Positions 43,954 through 52,955 of a stretch of 64,000 nucleotides of DNA are shown here, piece after piece. This DNA is from Pseudogemmobacter lacusdianii. GTDB taxonomy: Bacteria > Pseudomonadota > Alphaproteobacteria > Rhodobacterales > Rhodobacteraceae. The translations under genes were made by a program, and so were the position numbers. The stretch covers positions 124,001 through 188,000 of the forward strand of contig NZ_JAVDBT010000001.1 of assembly GCF_030848395.1 (NCBI RefSeq). Reading direction: 5' to 3'. Position 1 is the first letter of the stretch, and each line of letters opens with the position of its first letter. The notes under the pieces are model-generated. The model was not told where the DNA came from and searched no databases. It worked only from the letters and a program-made list of their open reading frames with translations.

Positions 43954-44694
43954 ATGTTCCCCATTCGCGACCACAACCCCTCGGGCATGCAGCCCTTCGT
44001 CACCCAGCTGCTGATCGCGGCCAATGTATTGATATTCCTCAGCTATCAGCTGACGCTCGAGGAATGGCAGATCTATGAGATCTTTGCCCATTGGGGCCTG
44101 ATCCCCGCCCGTATCGCTTACGGCGAGGGCTATCACACCCTTTTTACCCACATGTTCCTGCATGCCGGCTGGATGCATATCATCGGCAATATGCTCTTTT
44201 TGTGGATCTTCGGCGACAACCTTGAAGAGCGTATGGGCCGGCTGCGCTTCCTTGCCTTCTATCTGGCCGGAGGCCTCGCCGCCGCCGCCCTGCAACTCAT
44301 TGTCGACTGGGGCTCGATGGCGCCAATGGTCGGTGCATCCGGCGCCGTTGCCGGCGTCATGGGCGGCTATCTCCTCCTCTTCCCGCGCGCCCGCGTTGAT
44401 GTCTTTCTCTTCTTCATCATCTTCTTTCGCATCCAGCCGCTGCCCACATGGGCGGTCTTGGGCTTCTGGTTCGGCCTGCAAATCTTCTCCGGCCTCTCCA
44501 CCCCGACCGAGGCCGCCAGCACCGCCTATTGGGCCCATGTCGGTGGCTTTGTCGCCGGTCTGGTACTGACCCTACCGCTCCTGCGCCGGCTCGGGGGCCG
44601 CAGCTATTGGAGCCAAACCCACGGCGCCCCCCCGCATCCCGAGGCGCGCTATGCCCTCGCGCAAAGCCGCATCCCGAAAGTGCCGCGCCGCTAA
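43954..44694 (+). CDS. Rhomboid family intramembrane serine protease
   Basis: A 246-residue membrane protease with six or more helices. The nucleophile Ser129 is in GASGAVAG and His195 in YWAHVGGF; the oxyanion residues His75 and Asn79 are in the HMFLHAGWMHIIGNM stretch. After the last helix it has a soluble basic tail. Rhomboids cleave membrane proteins near their ends; the substrate is unknown here. An ATG 18 bases upstream is an alternative start. Confidence 0.92.
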   Translation: MFPIRDHNPSGMQPFVTQLLIAANVLIFLSYQLTLEEWQIYEIFAHWGLIPARIAYGEGYHTLFTHMFLHAGWMHIIGNMLFLWIFGDNLEERMGRLRFLAFYLAGGLAAAALQLIVDWGSMAPMVGASGAVAGVMGGYLLLFPRARVDVFLFFIIFFRIQPLPTWAVLGFWFGLQIFSGLSTPTEAASTAYWAHVGGFVAGLVLTLPLLRRLGGRSYWSQTHGAPPHPEARYALAQSRIPKVPRR

Positions 44695-44704
44695 CCCAAA
44701 AGAA

Positions 44705-44735
44705 AAAGCCGCAGCCCCGAAGGGCTACGGCTTTG
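44705..44735. terminator. Bidirectional terminator between rhomboid and suhB genes
   Basis: AAAGCCG-C-AGCCC and GGGCT-A-CGGCTTT flank CGAA, with A/T runs on both sides. It can serve both convergent genes. Confidence 0.8.
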
Positions 44736-44757
44736 AAATTTCATAAGGAACCGCCGC

Positions 44758-45546
44758 TTAGCCGCGGATCACCTTGCGGAAGCTCTCAAACATCACCTCA
44801 TTGCCCGCGATGATCGAGCCCGACTGCACCGGATCTTGATCCTCACGGATGCCCGAGACCAAGCCGCCGGCCTCTTTCACCAGCAAAATCCCGGCCGCAA
44901 TGTCCCAAGCGCCCAACTCGCGCTCCCAATAGCCCTCGTAGCGGCCCGCCGCCACATAGGCCAAATCGAGCGACGCCGCGCCCCAGCGCCGAACCCCGGC
45001 ACTGACCGGCATCAAGGCCGCCAAATCCTTCATCGTCGCGGGCAAGGTTTTGCGCGCCCCGAACGGCACGCCGGTGGCAAACACCGCCTCATGCATGTTT
45101 TTCCGCGCCGAAACCCGCAGGCGACGGTTGTCGTTCAGCCAGCAACCGGCACCTTTTTCCGCCCAGAACATCTCATCCTTGGCCGGGTCATAAACCACCG
45201 CCGAGACGATCTCGCCCTTATGCTCCAAAGCGATCGAGATCGCCCAATGCGGCATGCCGTGCAGGAAGTTGGTGGTGCCATCCAGCGGATCCACGATCCA
45301 GCGACGGGTCGGGTCTTGACCCTCTTGGCCGCCGGTCTCTTCGCCCAGCCAGCCATAGGTCGGCCGCGCGCCCATCAGATCCTCTTTGATCATCCGCTCG
45401 GCTTCGCGGTCCGCCTTGGTCACAAAGTCTCCCGGACCTTTGGCCGAGACCTGAAGGTTCTCAACCTCTCGGAAGTCTTTGATCAACGAGCGGGCGGCAC
45501 GACGGGCGGCCTTGATCATCAGATTGAGGTTGGCGCTTCCCTGCAT
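44758..45546 (-). CDS. suhB: Inositol-1-monophosphatase family protein SuhB
   Basis: A 262-residue Mg-dependent phosphatase: metal sites GEETGG (GEE), IVDPLDGTTNFLHG and GAWDIAAGILLVKEAGG, with DFVTKADREAE early on. Typical length. SuhB in E. coli also acts in rRNA transcription; here only the phosphatase family can be stated. I chose the ATG that begins MQGSANLNLMIKAARRA; the earlier in-frame start has no similarity. This is the second IMPase-like protein of the window, distinct from HisN. Confidence 0.9.
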   Translation of the reverse strand: MQGSANLNLMIKAARRAARSLIKDFREVENLQVSAKGPGDFVTKADREAERMIKEDLMGARPTYGWLGEETGGQEGQDPTRRWIVDPLDGTTNFLHGMPHWAISIALEHKGEIVSAVVYDPAKDEMFWAEKGAGCWLNDNRRLRVSARKNMHEAVFATGVPFGARKTLPATMKDLAALMPVSAGVRRWGAASLDLAYVAAGRYEGYWERELGAWDIAAGILLVKEAGGLVSGIREDQDPVQSGSIIAGNEVMFESFRKVIRG

Positions 45547-45672
45547 CGCGGGTCTCCGGCTGGTCGGACAAAAGTCTGGCGGCTGTGGTGGAACCACGGG
45601 TCTATAAGGTCAAAACGCGCAGAAGGAAAGGGCGCAAGCTTGACCAAAAGCGCTGCGCGTCGCGGCGTTGCT

Positions 45673-47172
45673 TCAGCCCATGGCTTGGCTGGCAAAGAAG
45701 GGCTCGGGACTGTCGATCTCTTCCAGCTTTTGGCCCTTGATCCACCAAAACCTTGTGCCCACCGCGCGGATGAAAGCGCGGTCATGGCTGACCAATAGCG
45801 CCGCCGCCCCTTGGGTCTGCAACTCCGCCTCCAAAGCCTCTTGGCCTTCGATATCCAGATGGTTGGTCGGCTCGTCCAAGAGATAAAAGTTCGGTCGCCG
45901 CAACCGCAGCAGCAGCAACATCAGCCGCGCCCTTTGCCCGCCCGACAAAAGCCCCAGTTTCTTACCCTGCCAATCCGGCCCAATCCCGGCCGAAGCCAAC
46001 TGGCTCCGCGCCGATTGGTCAGCCAGATATTGCGTCACCAGCGCGAAGGGTGAGGCTTTGGGGTCCAACTCCTCCAGCATCTGCCCGGCATGGCCCAAGA
46101 CCATGCTGCCCGCAGGCTTCACACCTTGCAGCGGCGTGCCTTGGCAGGCCGCCAGCACCGCATTCACCAGTTGCGTCTTGCCCGCTCCATTGGCCCCCAA
46201 CAGCACCACCCGGTCGCCCGGCCCAATCCATTTCGGCCCCGTGCGGAAGAGCAGAGGCCCCGTATCCCCCGGCACCCGCACCTCGCAATCCAAGGCCAGC
46301 AAGGCCCGCGCCCGCGCCTCAGCGGAATCGAGTTTAATCGCCCCCGCGCTGCGGTCCCGATGCGCCGCCCGCGCCGCGCTTTCGATCTTCTCCGCCCGTT
46401 CGGTCAGCTGCTTGGTCTTCACCACCAAAAGGTCCGAGCCTGAATTTATCCCGATATTCTTCAGTTTTGCCGCTTGGCGGCGCAGCTGATCGGCCTTGGC
46501 CAGATCATTCTCATGCTGCCTTGCGTCCGAGGCATCGGCGATCTCCAAAGCCGCCCGCGCCTTGGAATAGGGCAAAGCAAAATCCCGGCTCGCCTCGGGC
46601 CGCAGAAACAAAGTCCGCGTGCAGACCGCATCCAGAAAGGCTCGATCATGGCTGGTCAGGATCACCCCGCAGGCCTTTGGCAGCCCGGCAAGCCAGCCTT
46701 GCAGCACCCCAATCCGCGCCAGATCCAGATGGTTGGTCGGCTCGTCCAAAAGGTAAAGGTCCGGCTCCAGCACTGCCGCTTGCGCCAAAAGTGCTGTGCG
46801 CTGCCAGCCGCCGGAGAGCGCCGCCAAAGGTTGGTCGCGCAGTTCCCAAGGCACCTCCAAAGCATCAAGCGCGATGCCCGCGCGCCATTCCTCGCCCGGA
46901 ACCACCGCCTCGACCGCCTCGGCCAAGCTCCGCGCCAGCATCGCGGGCGGCACGTCTTGGCTGACATGGGCAAAGGTTAAGCCACGCGCGCGGGTGATCT
47001 CGCCGCCGCTCGGCTCGATCTCGCCCGCCAGCAGCGCCAGCAAGCTCGACTTGCCGCGCCCATTGCAAGCGACAAGCCCCAGCCGGTCTCCAGCATTAAG
47101 GTTCAGGTTCAGCCCAGCGAAAAGCGGCAGGCCAAGGGTCAGCGAAAGCGCGCGGGTGGCAATCAAGCTCAT
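45673..47172 (-). CDS. ABC-F family ATPase
   Basis: A 499-residue protein with two ABC ATPase domains and no membrane segment. The first has Walker A NGRGKSSL, signature LSGGWQRTAL and YLLDEPTNHLDL; the second has GANGAGKTQL, signature LSGGQRARLM and YLLDEPTNHLDIEG. A coiled linker with charged helices lies between (about 210-290). ABC-F proteins mostly act on ribosomes; it is shorter than Uup or EttA, so I do not assign a subtype. An array of phased repeats lies 220 bases upstream. Confidence 0.88.
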   Translation of the reverse strand: MSLIATRALSLTLGLPLFAGLNLNLNAGDRLGLVACNGRGKSSLLALLAGEIEPSGGEITRARGLTFAHVSQDVPPAMLARSLAEAVEAVVPGEEWRAGIALDALEVPWELRDQPLAALSGGWQRTALLAQAAVLEPDLYLLDEPTNHLDLARIGVLQGWLAGLPKACGVILTSHDRAFLDAVCTRTLFLRPEASRDFALPYSKARAALEIADASDARQHENDLAKADQLRRQAAKLKNIGINSGSDLLVVKTKQLTERAEKIESAARAAHRDRSAGAIKLDSAEARARALLALDCEVRVPGDTGPLLFRTGPKWIGPGDRVVLLGANGAGKTQLVNAVLAACQGTPLQGVKPAGSMVLGHAGQMLEELDPKASPFALVTQYLADQSARSQLASAGIGPDWQGKKLGLLSGGQRARLMLLLLRLRRPNFYLLDEPTNHLDIEGQEALEAELQTQGAAALLVSHDRAFIRAVGTRFWWIKGQKLEEIDSPEPFFASQAMG

Positions 47173-47489
47173 GAGAGAGGTCCGGTCTGACAAGGGGGAA
47201 GGGGGCGACAAGCGCCATCTTGGCAGAGCGAACCTGAAGGATGTGCCTTAGGCGCCGCCCTGCGCGTCACGCAGGGCAAAGACAGGGCCGAAGGTCTGAT
47301 CCTTGTGCATCATCATGGCGTGATCCTGCCGAGGCCTAGGCGATTCGCCAAGAGATTAAGCTTTTGCAGGGTTTTCCGATGTCAGGCCGGAAACCATACG
47401 TCGCCCATACCTTTGCCATACGTCAGCCATACGTCTTTTGGCACTGGTCCCGGCGGTTAACGACTTTGGCGGGGCGTTAACCTTTGCCT
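47173..47489. other. Intergenic stretch between metR end and ABC-F start
   Basis: 317 bases. It contains a short hairpin CCCTGCGCGTCACGCAGGG (about 47260-47278), the 11-bp repeat array at 47394-47437, and GCGTTAAC / GCGGTTAAC copies near 47453 and 47472. No believable gene. It probably holds the ABC-F promoter. Confidence 0.45.
47394..47437. repeat. Four direct 11-bp repeats, CCATACGTC-type
   Basis: Units start at 47394, 47405, 47416 and 47427, exactly 11 bases apart. Three carry CCATACGTC plus two variable bases and one is CCATACCTT plus TG. One helical turn per unit would put each site on the same DNA face. No CRISPR-like spacer structure. Confidence 0.8.
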
Positions 47490-48398
47490 TCACAAATCGC
47501 GCTGCAACTTCACCGGCTCGGTCCGCGCCAACCGCAAGAAATGCGCGATATAGGGTTTGGCAACATCCTCTTCGCGGGTCGCGCCATACATCCGCTTTGT
47601 CACCGGATCAGGCCCTAAGGGCTTGGTAACATAGTCAGAATGCCACTTCACTTCCCGCATCACCCAGTCCGGCAACACCGCCACCCCGCGCCCCGAGGCC
47701 ACCAGCATCAAGATCACCGCCGTCAATTCCGCCGTCCGATGCGCCCTTGGTTCCACCTTGGCTGGCGTTAAGATTTCACTGAACACATCTAACTTGTCGC
47801 GCCCCACCGGATAGGTGATCAAAACCTGATCGCGAAAGTCTTCAGCCGTGATAAAGTCCTTATCTGCCAGTGGGTTATTTGACGCGGCCACAAAGGTCGG
47901 ATGGTAGTCAAACAAAGGATTAAACCCCACCCCCGGCATCGGCCCCGCCTCCGAGGCGATCACCAGATCCACCTCCTCCCGGTGCAGCGCGGGAAACGCA
48001 TCAAAAGCAAACCCCGCCCGAATATCCACATCCACCTCCGGCCAAGCCCGCCGGAACAGGTCGAGCACCGGAAAAAGCCAATCAAAACAAGCATGGCACT
48101 CGATGGCGATATGCAGCCTTCCGGATTTTCCAGACCGTAAAGCGCGGAATTCTTCCTCCATCGCGTCCATTTCCGGCAAGATACGCTCAGCCGCCTTAAG
48201 CATTCGATAACCGGCCGCTGAAAGCCGCATGGGCTTGGAACGCCTCACAAAAAGCTCCATCCCGGCCTGAGCTTCCAGCCCCGCGACCTGATGGCTCAGC
48301 GCTGATTGCGTCATGTTCAACAGATCCGCCGCCCGCGCCAAACCGCCAGCTTGATGGATCGCCCGGATCGTCCGCAGGTGCCGCAACTCAATGTACAT
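47490..48398 (-). CDS. metR: LysR family regulator, MetR-like
   Basis: A 302-residue LysR-type regulator. HTH domain in residues 1-60 (GGLARAADLLNMTQSALSHQ) and a periplasmic-binding-like effector domain. It diverges from metF, the classic MetR target, and matches MetR in length and in the AIECHACFDWLFPVLDLF stretch, so control of methionine synthesis by homocysteine is likely. I chose the ATG giving MYIELRHLRTIRAI; a long upstream in-frame extension would cover the metF promoter and start. Confidence 0.88.
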   Translation of the reverse strand: MYIELRHLRTIRAIHQAGGLARAADLLNMTQSALSHQVAGLEAQAGMELFVRRSKPMRLSAAGYRMLKAAERILPEMDAMEEEFRALRSGKSGRLHIAIECHACFDWLFPVLDLFRRAWPEVDVDIRAGFAFDAFPALHREEVDLVIASEAGPMPGVGFNPLFDYHPTFVAASNNPLADKDFITAEDFRDQVLITYPVGRDKLDVFSEILTPAKVEPRAHRTAELTAVILMLVASGRGVAVLPDWVMREVKWHSDYVTKPLGPDPVTKRMYGATREEDVAKPYIAHFLRLARTEPVKLQRDL

Positions 48399-48429
48399 GA
48401 GGTCAACCACATAATGATGCTGAAAACTA

Positions 48430-48448
48430 TGAATTGGTCTCACATTCG
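48430..48448. promoter_or_regulatory. Possible MetR-binding palindrome
   Basis: TGAAT-N9-ATTCG in the 87-base gap between metR and metF. It resembles a LysR-type T-N11-A site, but is only a weak palindrome. Confidence 0.3.
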
Positions 48449-48485
48449 TTAAGGTGCGACAAGAGGCGCGTCGAAGGAGACTGTC

Positions 48486-49355
48486 ATGACCCAATCGCCG
48501 CGCATCAGCTTTGAATTCTTCCCGCCGCAGACGCTGGATGCGTCCTTCCGGCTCTGGGACACTGTTCAGGCTCTGTCTCCGATGCAGCCGGAATTCGTCT
48601 CGGTCACCTATGGCGCGGGCGGAACGACACGCAAGTTGACCCATGATGCGGTGGCAACGATCCAGCGCAATTACGGGCTGAACGTCGCGGCGCATCTGAC
48701 CTGCGTTGATGCGACACGGGCCGAAACTCTAGAGATTGCAGCAGCTTACGCCGAGGCTGGCGTGACGGAGATCGTCGCTCTGCGCGGGGATGCGCCGAAA
48801 GGCGCCCAGAGGTTCAGTCCACATCCAGAGGGTTTTGCTTCCTCGGTCGAACTTGTGGAGGCGCTGGCCCAGAGCGGCAAATTCAAGATCCGTGTCGGCG
48901 CTTATCCTGAGCCGCACCCAGATGCAGCGGCTGGTGCCTCAGATGTCGAATGGCTCAAACGCAAGATCGACGCGGGTGCCAGCAGCGCGTTAACCCAGTT
49001 TTTCTTCGACGCGGACACGTTCTTCCGCTTTCGCGACGCTTGCGCCAAAGCCGGCATCACGGCGCCGATCATCCCCGGCATCCTGCCGATCATTTCTTGG
49101 GAGGGCGCGCGCAAATTCGCCTTGCGTTGCGGCACGGCCGTTCCCAAACGGCTCGATGAGGCCTTCACCCGCGCCATCGCCGACGGGCGGGAGGAGCTTT
49201 ACGCCTTGGCACAATGTACAGCGCTTTGCGACCGCCTCATCGAGGGCGGCGTCGATGACTTGCATTTCTACACCCTCAATCGTCCGGAAATGACGCGTGA
49301 GGTCCTCCGCGCTTTGGGTGTCCAGCCGAAGATTGCCCTAGAAAAAGTGGCCTGA
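48486..49355 (+). CDS. metF: 5,10-methylenetetrahydrofolate reductase
   Basis: Reduces methylene-THF to 5-methyl-THF for methionine synthesis. 289 residues; FAD-binding TIM barrel with ISFEFFPPQTLDASF, SVTYGAGGTTR, the AHLTCVDATRAE and ALRGDAP stretches, and the AGASSALTQFFFDADTF signature. Normal bacterial length. AAGGAG precedes the ATG by about 6 bases. Divergent metR is its presumed regulator. Confidence 0.96.
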   Translation: MTQSPRISFEFFPPQTLDASFRLWDTVQALSPMQPEFVSVTYGAGGTTRKLTHDAVATIQRNYGLNVAAHLTCVDATRAETLEIAAAYAEAGVTEIVALRGDAPKGAQRFSPHPEGFASSVELVEALAQSGKFKIRVGAYPEPHPDAAAGASDVEWLKRKIDAGASSALTQFFFDADTFFRFRDACAKAGITAPIIPGILPIISWEGARKFALRCGTAVPKRLDEAFTRAIADGREELYALAQCTALCDRLIEGGVDDLHFYTLNRPEMTREVLRALGVQPKIALEKVA

Positions 49356-49389
49356 CTTCAAACCATTGCCTGAAATTTCTCTCCCTATG

Positions 49390-49423
49390 CGGCCCCTTAG
49401 CTCCGGCGGGGGCCGTCTTTTTT
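49390..49423 (+). terminator. Intrinsic terminator of metF
   Basis: CGGCCCC / GGGGCCG stem followed by TCTTTTTT. Confidence 0.85.
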
Positions 49424-49491
49424 GCTAGGCTCTTGTTCCGGGGGCGCTATAGGCTAAGGTCGGCGCGCAACTGCCCAAGGGAACGCTGGCG

Positions 49492-49929
49492 ATGACGCAA
49501 ATCCTGCTGCTGAACGGCCCAAATCTTAACCTTCTGGGCCTGCGTGAGCCCGAGATTTACGGTCATGAAACGCTGGCGGATGTCGTCTCTGCCTGTAGCG
49601 AGCTGGCCAGCGAACTGGGCCTCAGCCTGCGGGCAGAGCAGTCCAATCATGAGGGCGTGCTTGTCGACTTGATCCAAGCCGCGCGGGGCGTTGCTGCCGG
49701 GATTATCATCAATCCTGCCGCCTATTCCCACAGCTCTGTGGCCATTCTCGATGCTCTGAACGCCTTTGCGGGGCCAGTTCTCGAAGTGCACATTTCGAAC
49801 ATTCATAAGCGTGAAGCCTTCCGGCACCACTCCTTCGTTTCGGCCCGTGCTGAAGGCGTGATCGCTGGCTTTGGCACCGAGGGCTATCTTTTGGCAGTGC
49901 GGCGCATGGCAAGCTTGGTGGCGAAATGA
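49492..49929 (+). CDS. aroQ: 3-dehydroquinate dehydratase, type II
   Basis: Converts 3-dehydroquinate to 3-dehydroshikimate. 145 residues: [20 protein letters not shown] (catalytic Arg and Tyr), the [13 protein letters not shown] helix, and catalytic His in [16 protein letters not shown]. Type II dodecameric family, normal length. Its stop overlaps the next gene's start as ATGA. Confidence 0.95.
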   Translation: MTQILLLNGPNLNLLGLREPEIYGHETLADVVSACSELASELGLSLRAEQSNHEGVLVDLIQAARGVAAGIIINPAAYSHSSVAILDALNAFAGPVLEVHISNIHKREAFRHHSFVSARAEGVIAGFGTEGYLLAVRRMASLVAK

Positions 49930-50699
49930 CCTTAATGATCAACACCTTTAAGCGTGCTCTTAAAGCTGGCCATTCGCAGATCGGCATTTGGAACACGATC
50001 GCTGGCCCTGTGGTGCCTGAGCTTCTGGCCGGGACTGGCTTTGATTGGATACTGTTAGATACCGAACATTCCGTCACGGACTTGCCCGATCTGGTACCCA
50101 TGTTGCAGGCGGTTGCCGCTTATCCGATTGCACCGGTCGTGCGCCCGCAGGCCAACGACACAGTGCTGATCAAACGCGCGCTTGATTTAGGGGCGCAGAC
50201 CCTTTTACTGCCCTATATCCAGACCCCCGCCGAGGCCGAAGCCGCAGTCCGCGCCATGCGTTATGCCCCGCGTGGCATCCGAGGCGTCTCGGGCCTGACC
50301 CGTGCAAGCCGCTTTGGCGCGATTAAGGATTACGTCAATCGGGCCGAGGATGAGCTTTGCCTGATCGTTCAGGTCGAAACCGGTGAGGCTTTGTCGCGCC
50401 TAGAGGAAATCGCCACCGTGGACGGGGTGGATGCGGTCTTCATCGGGCCTTCCGACCTGGCGGCCAGCCTTGGTCACCCCGGCAATGCCGGTCATCCTGA
50501 TGTGGTGTCTAAAGTGGAAGAGGCGATTTTGCGGCTGAAGGCGGTGGGCGTGCCGTCTGGTATTTTGACGCTGGATCAAGCCTTTGCACGCCGCTGCCTT
50601 GAATTGGGCACCACATTTACCGCCGTTGGTGTCGATATGGCGTTGCTGCGCAATGCGGCTCTGGCCTTGGCGAAGGGCTTCGGCCGGCCGCATGGCTGA
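49926..50699 (+). CDS. HpcH/HpaI family class II aldolase
   Basis: A 257-residue metal-dependent pyruvate-type aldolase. Markers: LLDTEHS (catalytic His), [11 protein letters not shown] (Arg), [15 protein letters not shown] (metal Glu) and [12 protein letters not shown] (metal Asp). The family cleaves 4-hydroxy-2-oxo acids (as in 4-hydroxyphenylacetate breakdown) or citramalate-like substrates, so the true substrate is open. It is coupled to aroQ and overlaps the next gene by 8 bases. A second ATG (49935) is an alternative start. Confidence 0.85.
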   Translation: MTLMINTFKRALKAGHSQIGIWNTIAGPVVPELLAGTGFDWILLDTEHSVTDLPDLVPMLQAVAAYPIAPVVRPQANDTVLIKRALDLGAQTLLLPYIQTPAEAEAAVRAMRYAPRGIRGVSGLTRASRFGAIKDYVNRAEDELCLIVQVETGEALSRLEEIATVDGVDAVFIGPSDLAASLGHPGNAGHPDVVSKVEEAILRLKAVGVPSGILTLDQAFARRCLELGTTFTAVGVDMALLRNAALALAKGFGRPHG

Positions 50700-51831
50700 T
50701 CTGGCGGCTTTCACCCTGCATCCTCTGGCCCAGATTCTGGGCCCGTCCGGCGCGGCGGTGTCTGCCGCCGCCGCTGCGTCCATTATCGATCCGGCTCAGG
50801 GCGCCTCGGCGATCCATGCGGCGTTGGCGCAAGGGGGGGGGGTTCGCATCGGTTTGCCGCAGGCGCCTGCGCCCGCAACTGACGGGTTCGAGACGCTGAC
50901 CTCGGGCTCAACCGGCACGCCCAGACGGATCCATCGCAGCATCGCCAGTTGGACCCGGTCCTTCGCGGTGCACGCGCAGCTTTTCAATATCGGGCCGGGG
51001 CGTCGCGTCGCGGTTTTGGGCAGCTTAGAGCACTCGCTGTCGCTTTACGGGGCGATGGAGGCGGCATGCCTTGGCGCCGAGCTGCACCTCTTGGCCGGTT
51101 TGCGGGCGGATCGGCAGAGTGTGGCGCTGGCAGAGCGGGCAGTTGAACTCCTTTACGCGACCCCGGCGCAACTGCGGGGCCTGGCCGAGCCGATGCCCGA
51201 ACTGCGGCTTGTGCTGGTCGGCGGCTCGAAACTGGACGCGGCTTTGCGCGCGCATTTGCACCAGCTTGCTCCGCAGGCTGATGTGCGCGAATTCTACGGT
51301 GCGGCCGAGGCTTCATTCATCACCTTGGCCGATGCTCAGACGCCAGAAGCTTCCGTGGGGCGCGCCTATCCGGGGGTGGAGATCGACATTCGCAATGGCG
51401 AGGTATGGGTCAAAAGTCCCTATCTTTTCAATGGCTATGCTTCTGACCCAGGCGGGGCGCATTGGCATGACGGCTGGCTCTCGGTGGGCGAGATGGGGCG
51501 GCTGCAAGGGGGTGAGCTCTACTTGCATGGCCGCAAAGGCCGCATGGTCACGGTGGCCGATCACAACGTCTTCCCCGAAGAGATCGAGGCGCTGATGGAG
51601 ACGCTGCCCGGCGTCCAACGCGCTGCGATTCTGGCCGAGCCTGACCCCAAGCGAGGCCATGTTTTGCATGCGGTGGTGCAGGGGGATCCCGCGCAAGAAG
51701 CGGCGCTGATGGCGGCGTTGCGCGCCCAACTGGGGGCGATGAAAGCGCCGCGCTCGATCCGGTTCTTGACCGATTGGCCGGTGACTTCAGCTGGCAAAAC
51801 CGACCTTGCAGCGGTGCGGGGGCTGCGGTGA
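50692..51831 (+). CDS. Compact AMP-binding acyl-CoA ligase
   Basis: A 379-residue adenylate-forming enzyme. The P-loop-like core is LTSGSTGTPRRIHRS (Arg in place of the usual Lys), then FYGAAEASFIT (A5), GWLSVGEMG (A7, Glu for the usual Asp), RMVTVADHNVFPEEIE, and the C-terminal catalytic Lys in SAGKTDLAAVRGL. It is about 100 residues shorter than usual, mostly in the N-terminal part, yet its motifs are intact. It overlaps the genes on both sides. Substrate unknown; see the thiolase. Confidence 0.82.
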   Translation: MADLAAFTLHPLAQILGPSGAAVSAAAAASIIDPAQGASAIHAALAQGGGVRIGLPQAPAPATDGFETLTSGSTGTPRRIHRSIASWTRSFAVHAQLFNIGPGRRVAVLGSLEHSLSLYGAMEAACLGAELHLLAGLRADRQSVALAERAVELLYATPAQLRGLAEPMPELRLVLVGGSKLDAALRAHLHQLAPQADVREFYGAAEASFITLADAQTPEASVGRAYPGVEIDIRNGEVWVKSPYLFNGYASDPGGAHWHDGWLSVGEMGRLQGGELYLHGRKGRMVTVADHNVFPEEIEALMETLPGVQRAAILAEPDPKRGHVLHAVVQGDPAQEAALMAALRAQLGAMKAPRSIRFLTDWPVTSAGKTDLAAVRGLR

Positions 51832-52943
51832 CCCCGCGCCTTGTTGCGGCCCGACGCAGCGCTGTGGCGCCGCAGGGCGGTGCCTTTCGCGGACTGCGGA
51901 TCGAAGATTTGGCGGCTCCGGTGCTGCAGGCGGTTCTGGCGGATGCGGGGTTGCAGCCTTGGGACGTCGATGAGCTGATTTGTTCTAACGCCTTGGGAGC
52001 AGGGGGAAATCCGGCACGGCGCATCGCATTGGCGGCAGGTTTGCCCGAGCGTGTGGCAGGGCTTTCGATCGACCGGCAATGCGCGGGCGGGTTGGACGCG
52101 ATTGGTCTGGCGGTCGCGCTGGTTGCAGCGGGGCAGGTGCGAGTGGTGCTTGCGGGCGGCGCCGAAAGCCACTCTTTGCGTCCCTTGCGGGCCATGGCTG
52201 ATCCTTTTGGCGGCGCAGCGCGGGCCTATGATCAGGCGCCCTTCACGCCGTGGCCCGACCGCGATCCTGGCATGGCAGAGGCCGCGGCTGCTCTGGCGGC
52301 GCGGCTGGGCATTTCCCGAGTTGAGGCCGATGAATATGCGGTTGAAAGTCATGCCCGTGCTTTGGCAGCGGATTTCTCAGATGAGGTTGTGCCGCTGGCA
52401 GGCCTGCAGCGCGATCCCTTCACCCGCAAGCTCACGCCGGAGGTGGCAAGGCGTGCCAAGGCTTTGCCGGGGCAGGAGGGCCAAGTTTTGACGGCCGCCA
52501 ATACGGCTGTGGCGGCGGATGCCGCCGCATTCGTGCTGGTGGTCGCCGATGATATTGCGCAAGGGCGAGGGCTGAGGGTCACTGGCGCGGCCACTTTGGG
52601 GGCTGACCCGACGCAGCCCGGTCTTGCGCCGATTCCTGCGATTGCGCAGGCCTTGGTCAAGGCCAAGCTGCGACCGCAAGACCTGCATCAGGCCGAGGTG
52701 ATGGAGGCCTATGCGGTGCAAGCCATCGCTTGTCTGCGCGGGGCAGGATTGGACCCTACGCTGGTCAATCTGAAAGGCGGCGCCTTGGCGCGAGGTCATC
52801 CGATTGGCGCCTCGGGCAGCATCTTGGCGGTGCGTCTGTTTCACGACCTATGCAGGGTGACCGGACCCGCAAAGGGGCCCGGTTTGGCTGCCATTGCCTC
52901 GGCGGGTGGCATTGGGGCAGCGATGGTCTTCAGCGCCGATTAG
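51828..52943 (+). CDS. Thiolase-like protein lacking the second catalytic cysteine
   Basis: A 371-residue thiolase fold. The nucleophile Cys is present in IDRQCAGGLDAIG, and the His motif GGALARGHPIGASGS is intact. The C-terminal catalytic Cys (canonical CxGxG) is Ala here (AAIASAGGIGAAM), and the Asn of the NEAF motif is Met (MEAYAVQ). The protein may thus be an altered Claisen-type enzyme or inactive in thiolysis. It begins with GTG in a GTGA overlap with the ligase stop, so the two are coupled. It converges with bioY, 12 bases apart. Confidence 0.82.
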   Translation: MTPRLVAARRSAVAPQGGAFRGLRIEDLAAPVLQAVLADAGLQPWDVDELICSNALGAGGNPARRIALAAGLPERVAGLSIDRQCAGGLDAIGLAVALVAAGQVRVVLAGGAESHSLRPLRAMADPFGGAARAYDQAPFTPWPDRDPGMAEAAAALAARLGISRVEADEYAVESHARALAADFSDEVVPLAGLQRDPFTRKLTPEVARRAKALPGQEGQVLTAANTAVAADAAAFVLVVADDIAQGRGLRVTGAATLGADPTQPGLAPIPAIAQALVKAKLRPQDLHQAEVMEAYAVQAIACLRGAGLDPTLVNLKGGALARGHPIGASGSILAVRLFHDLCRVTGPAKGPGLAAIASAGGIGAAMVFSAD

Positions 52944-52955
52944 GGCGCTAAAGGA

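Noticed and set aside
40300-44538. 1412-codon open frame on the minus strand opposite putA and the rhomboid gene
   Set aside because: putA carries complete catalytic motifs; the antisense product is Gly/His/Arg-rich and has no domain I recognise.
47394-47437. Phased repeats considered as a CRISPR or an iteron origin
   Set aside because: Units are only 11 bases with no spacers, no cas or rep gene is near, and only four copies exist.
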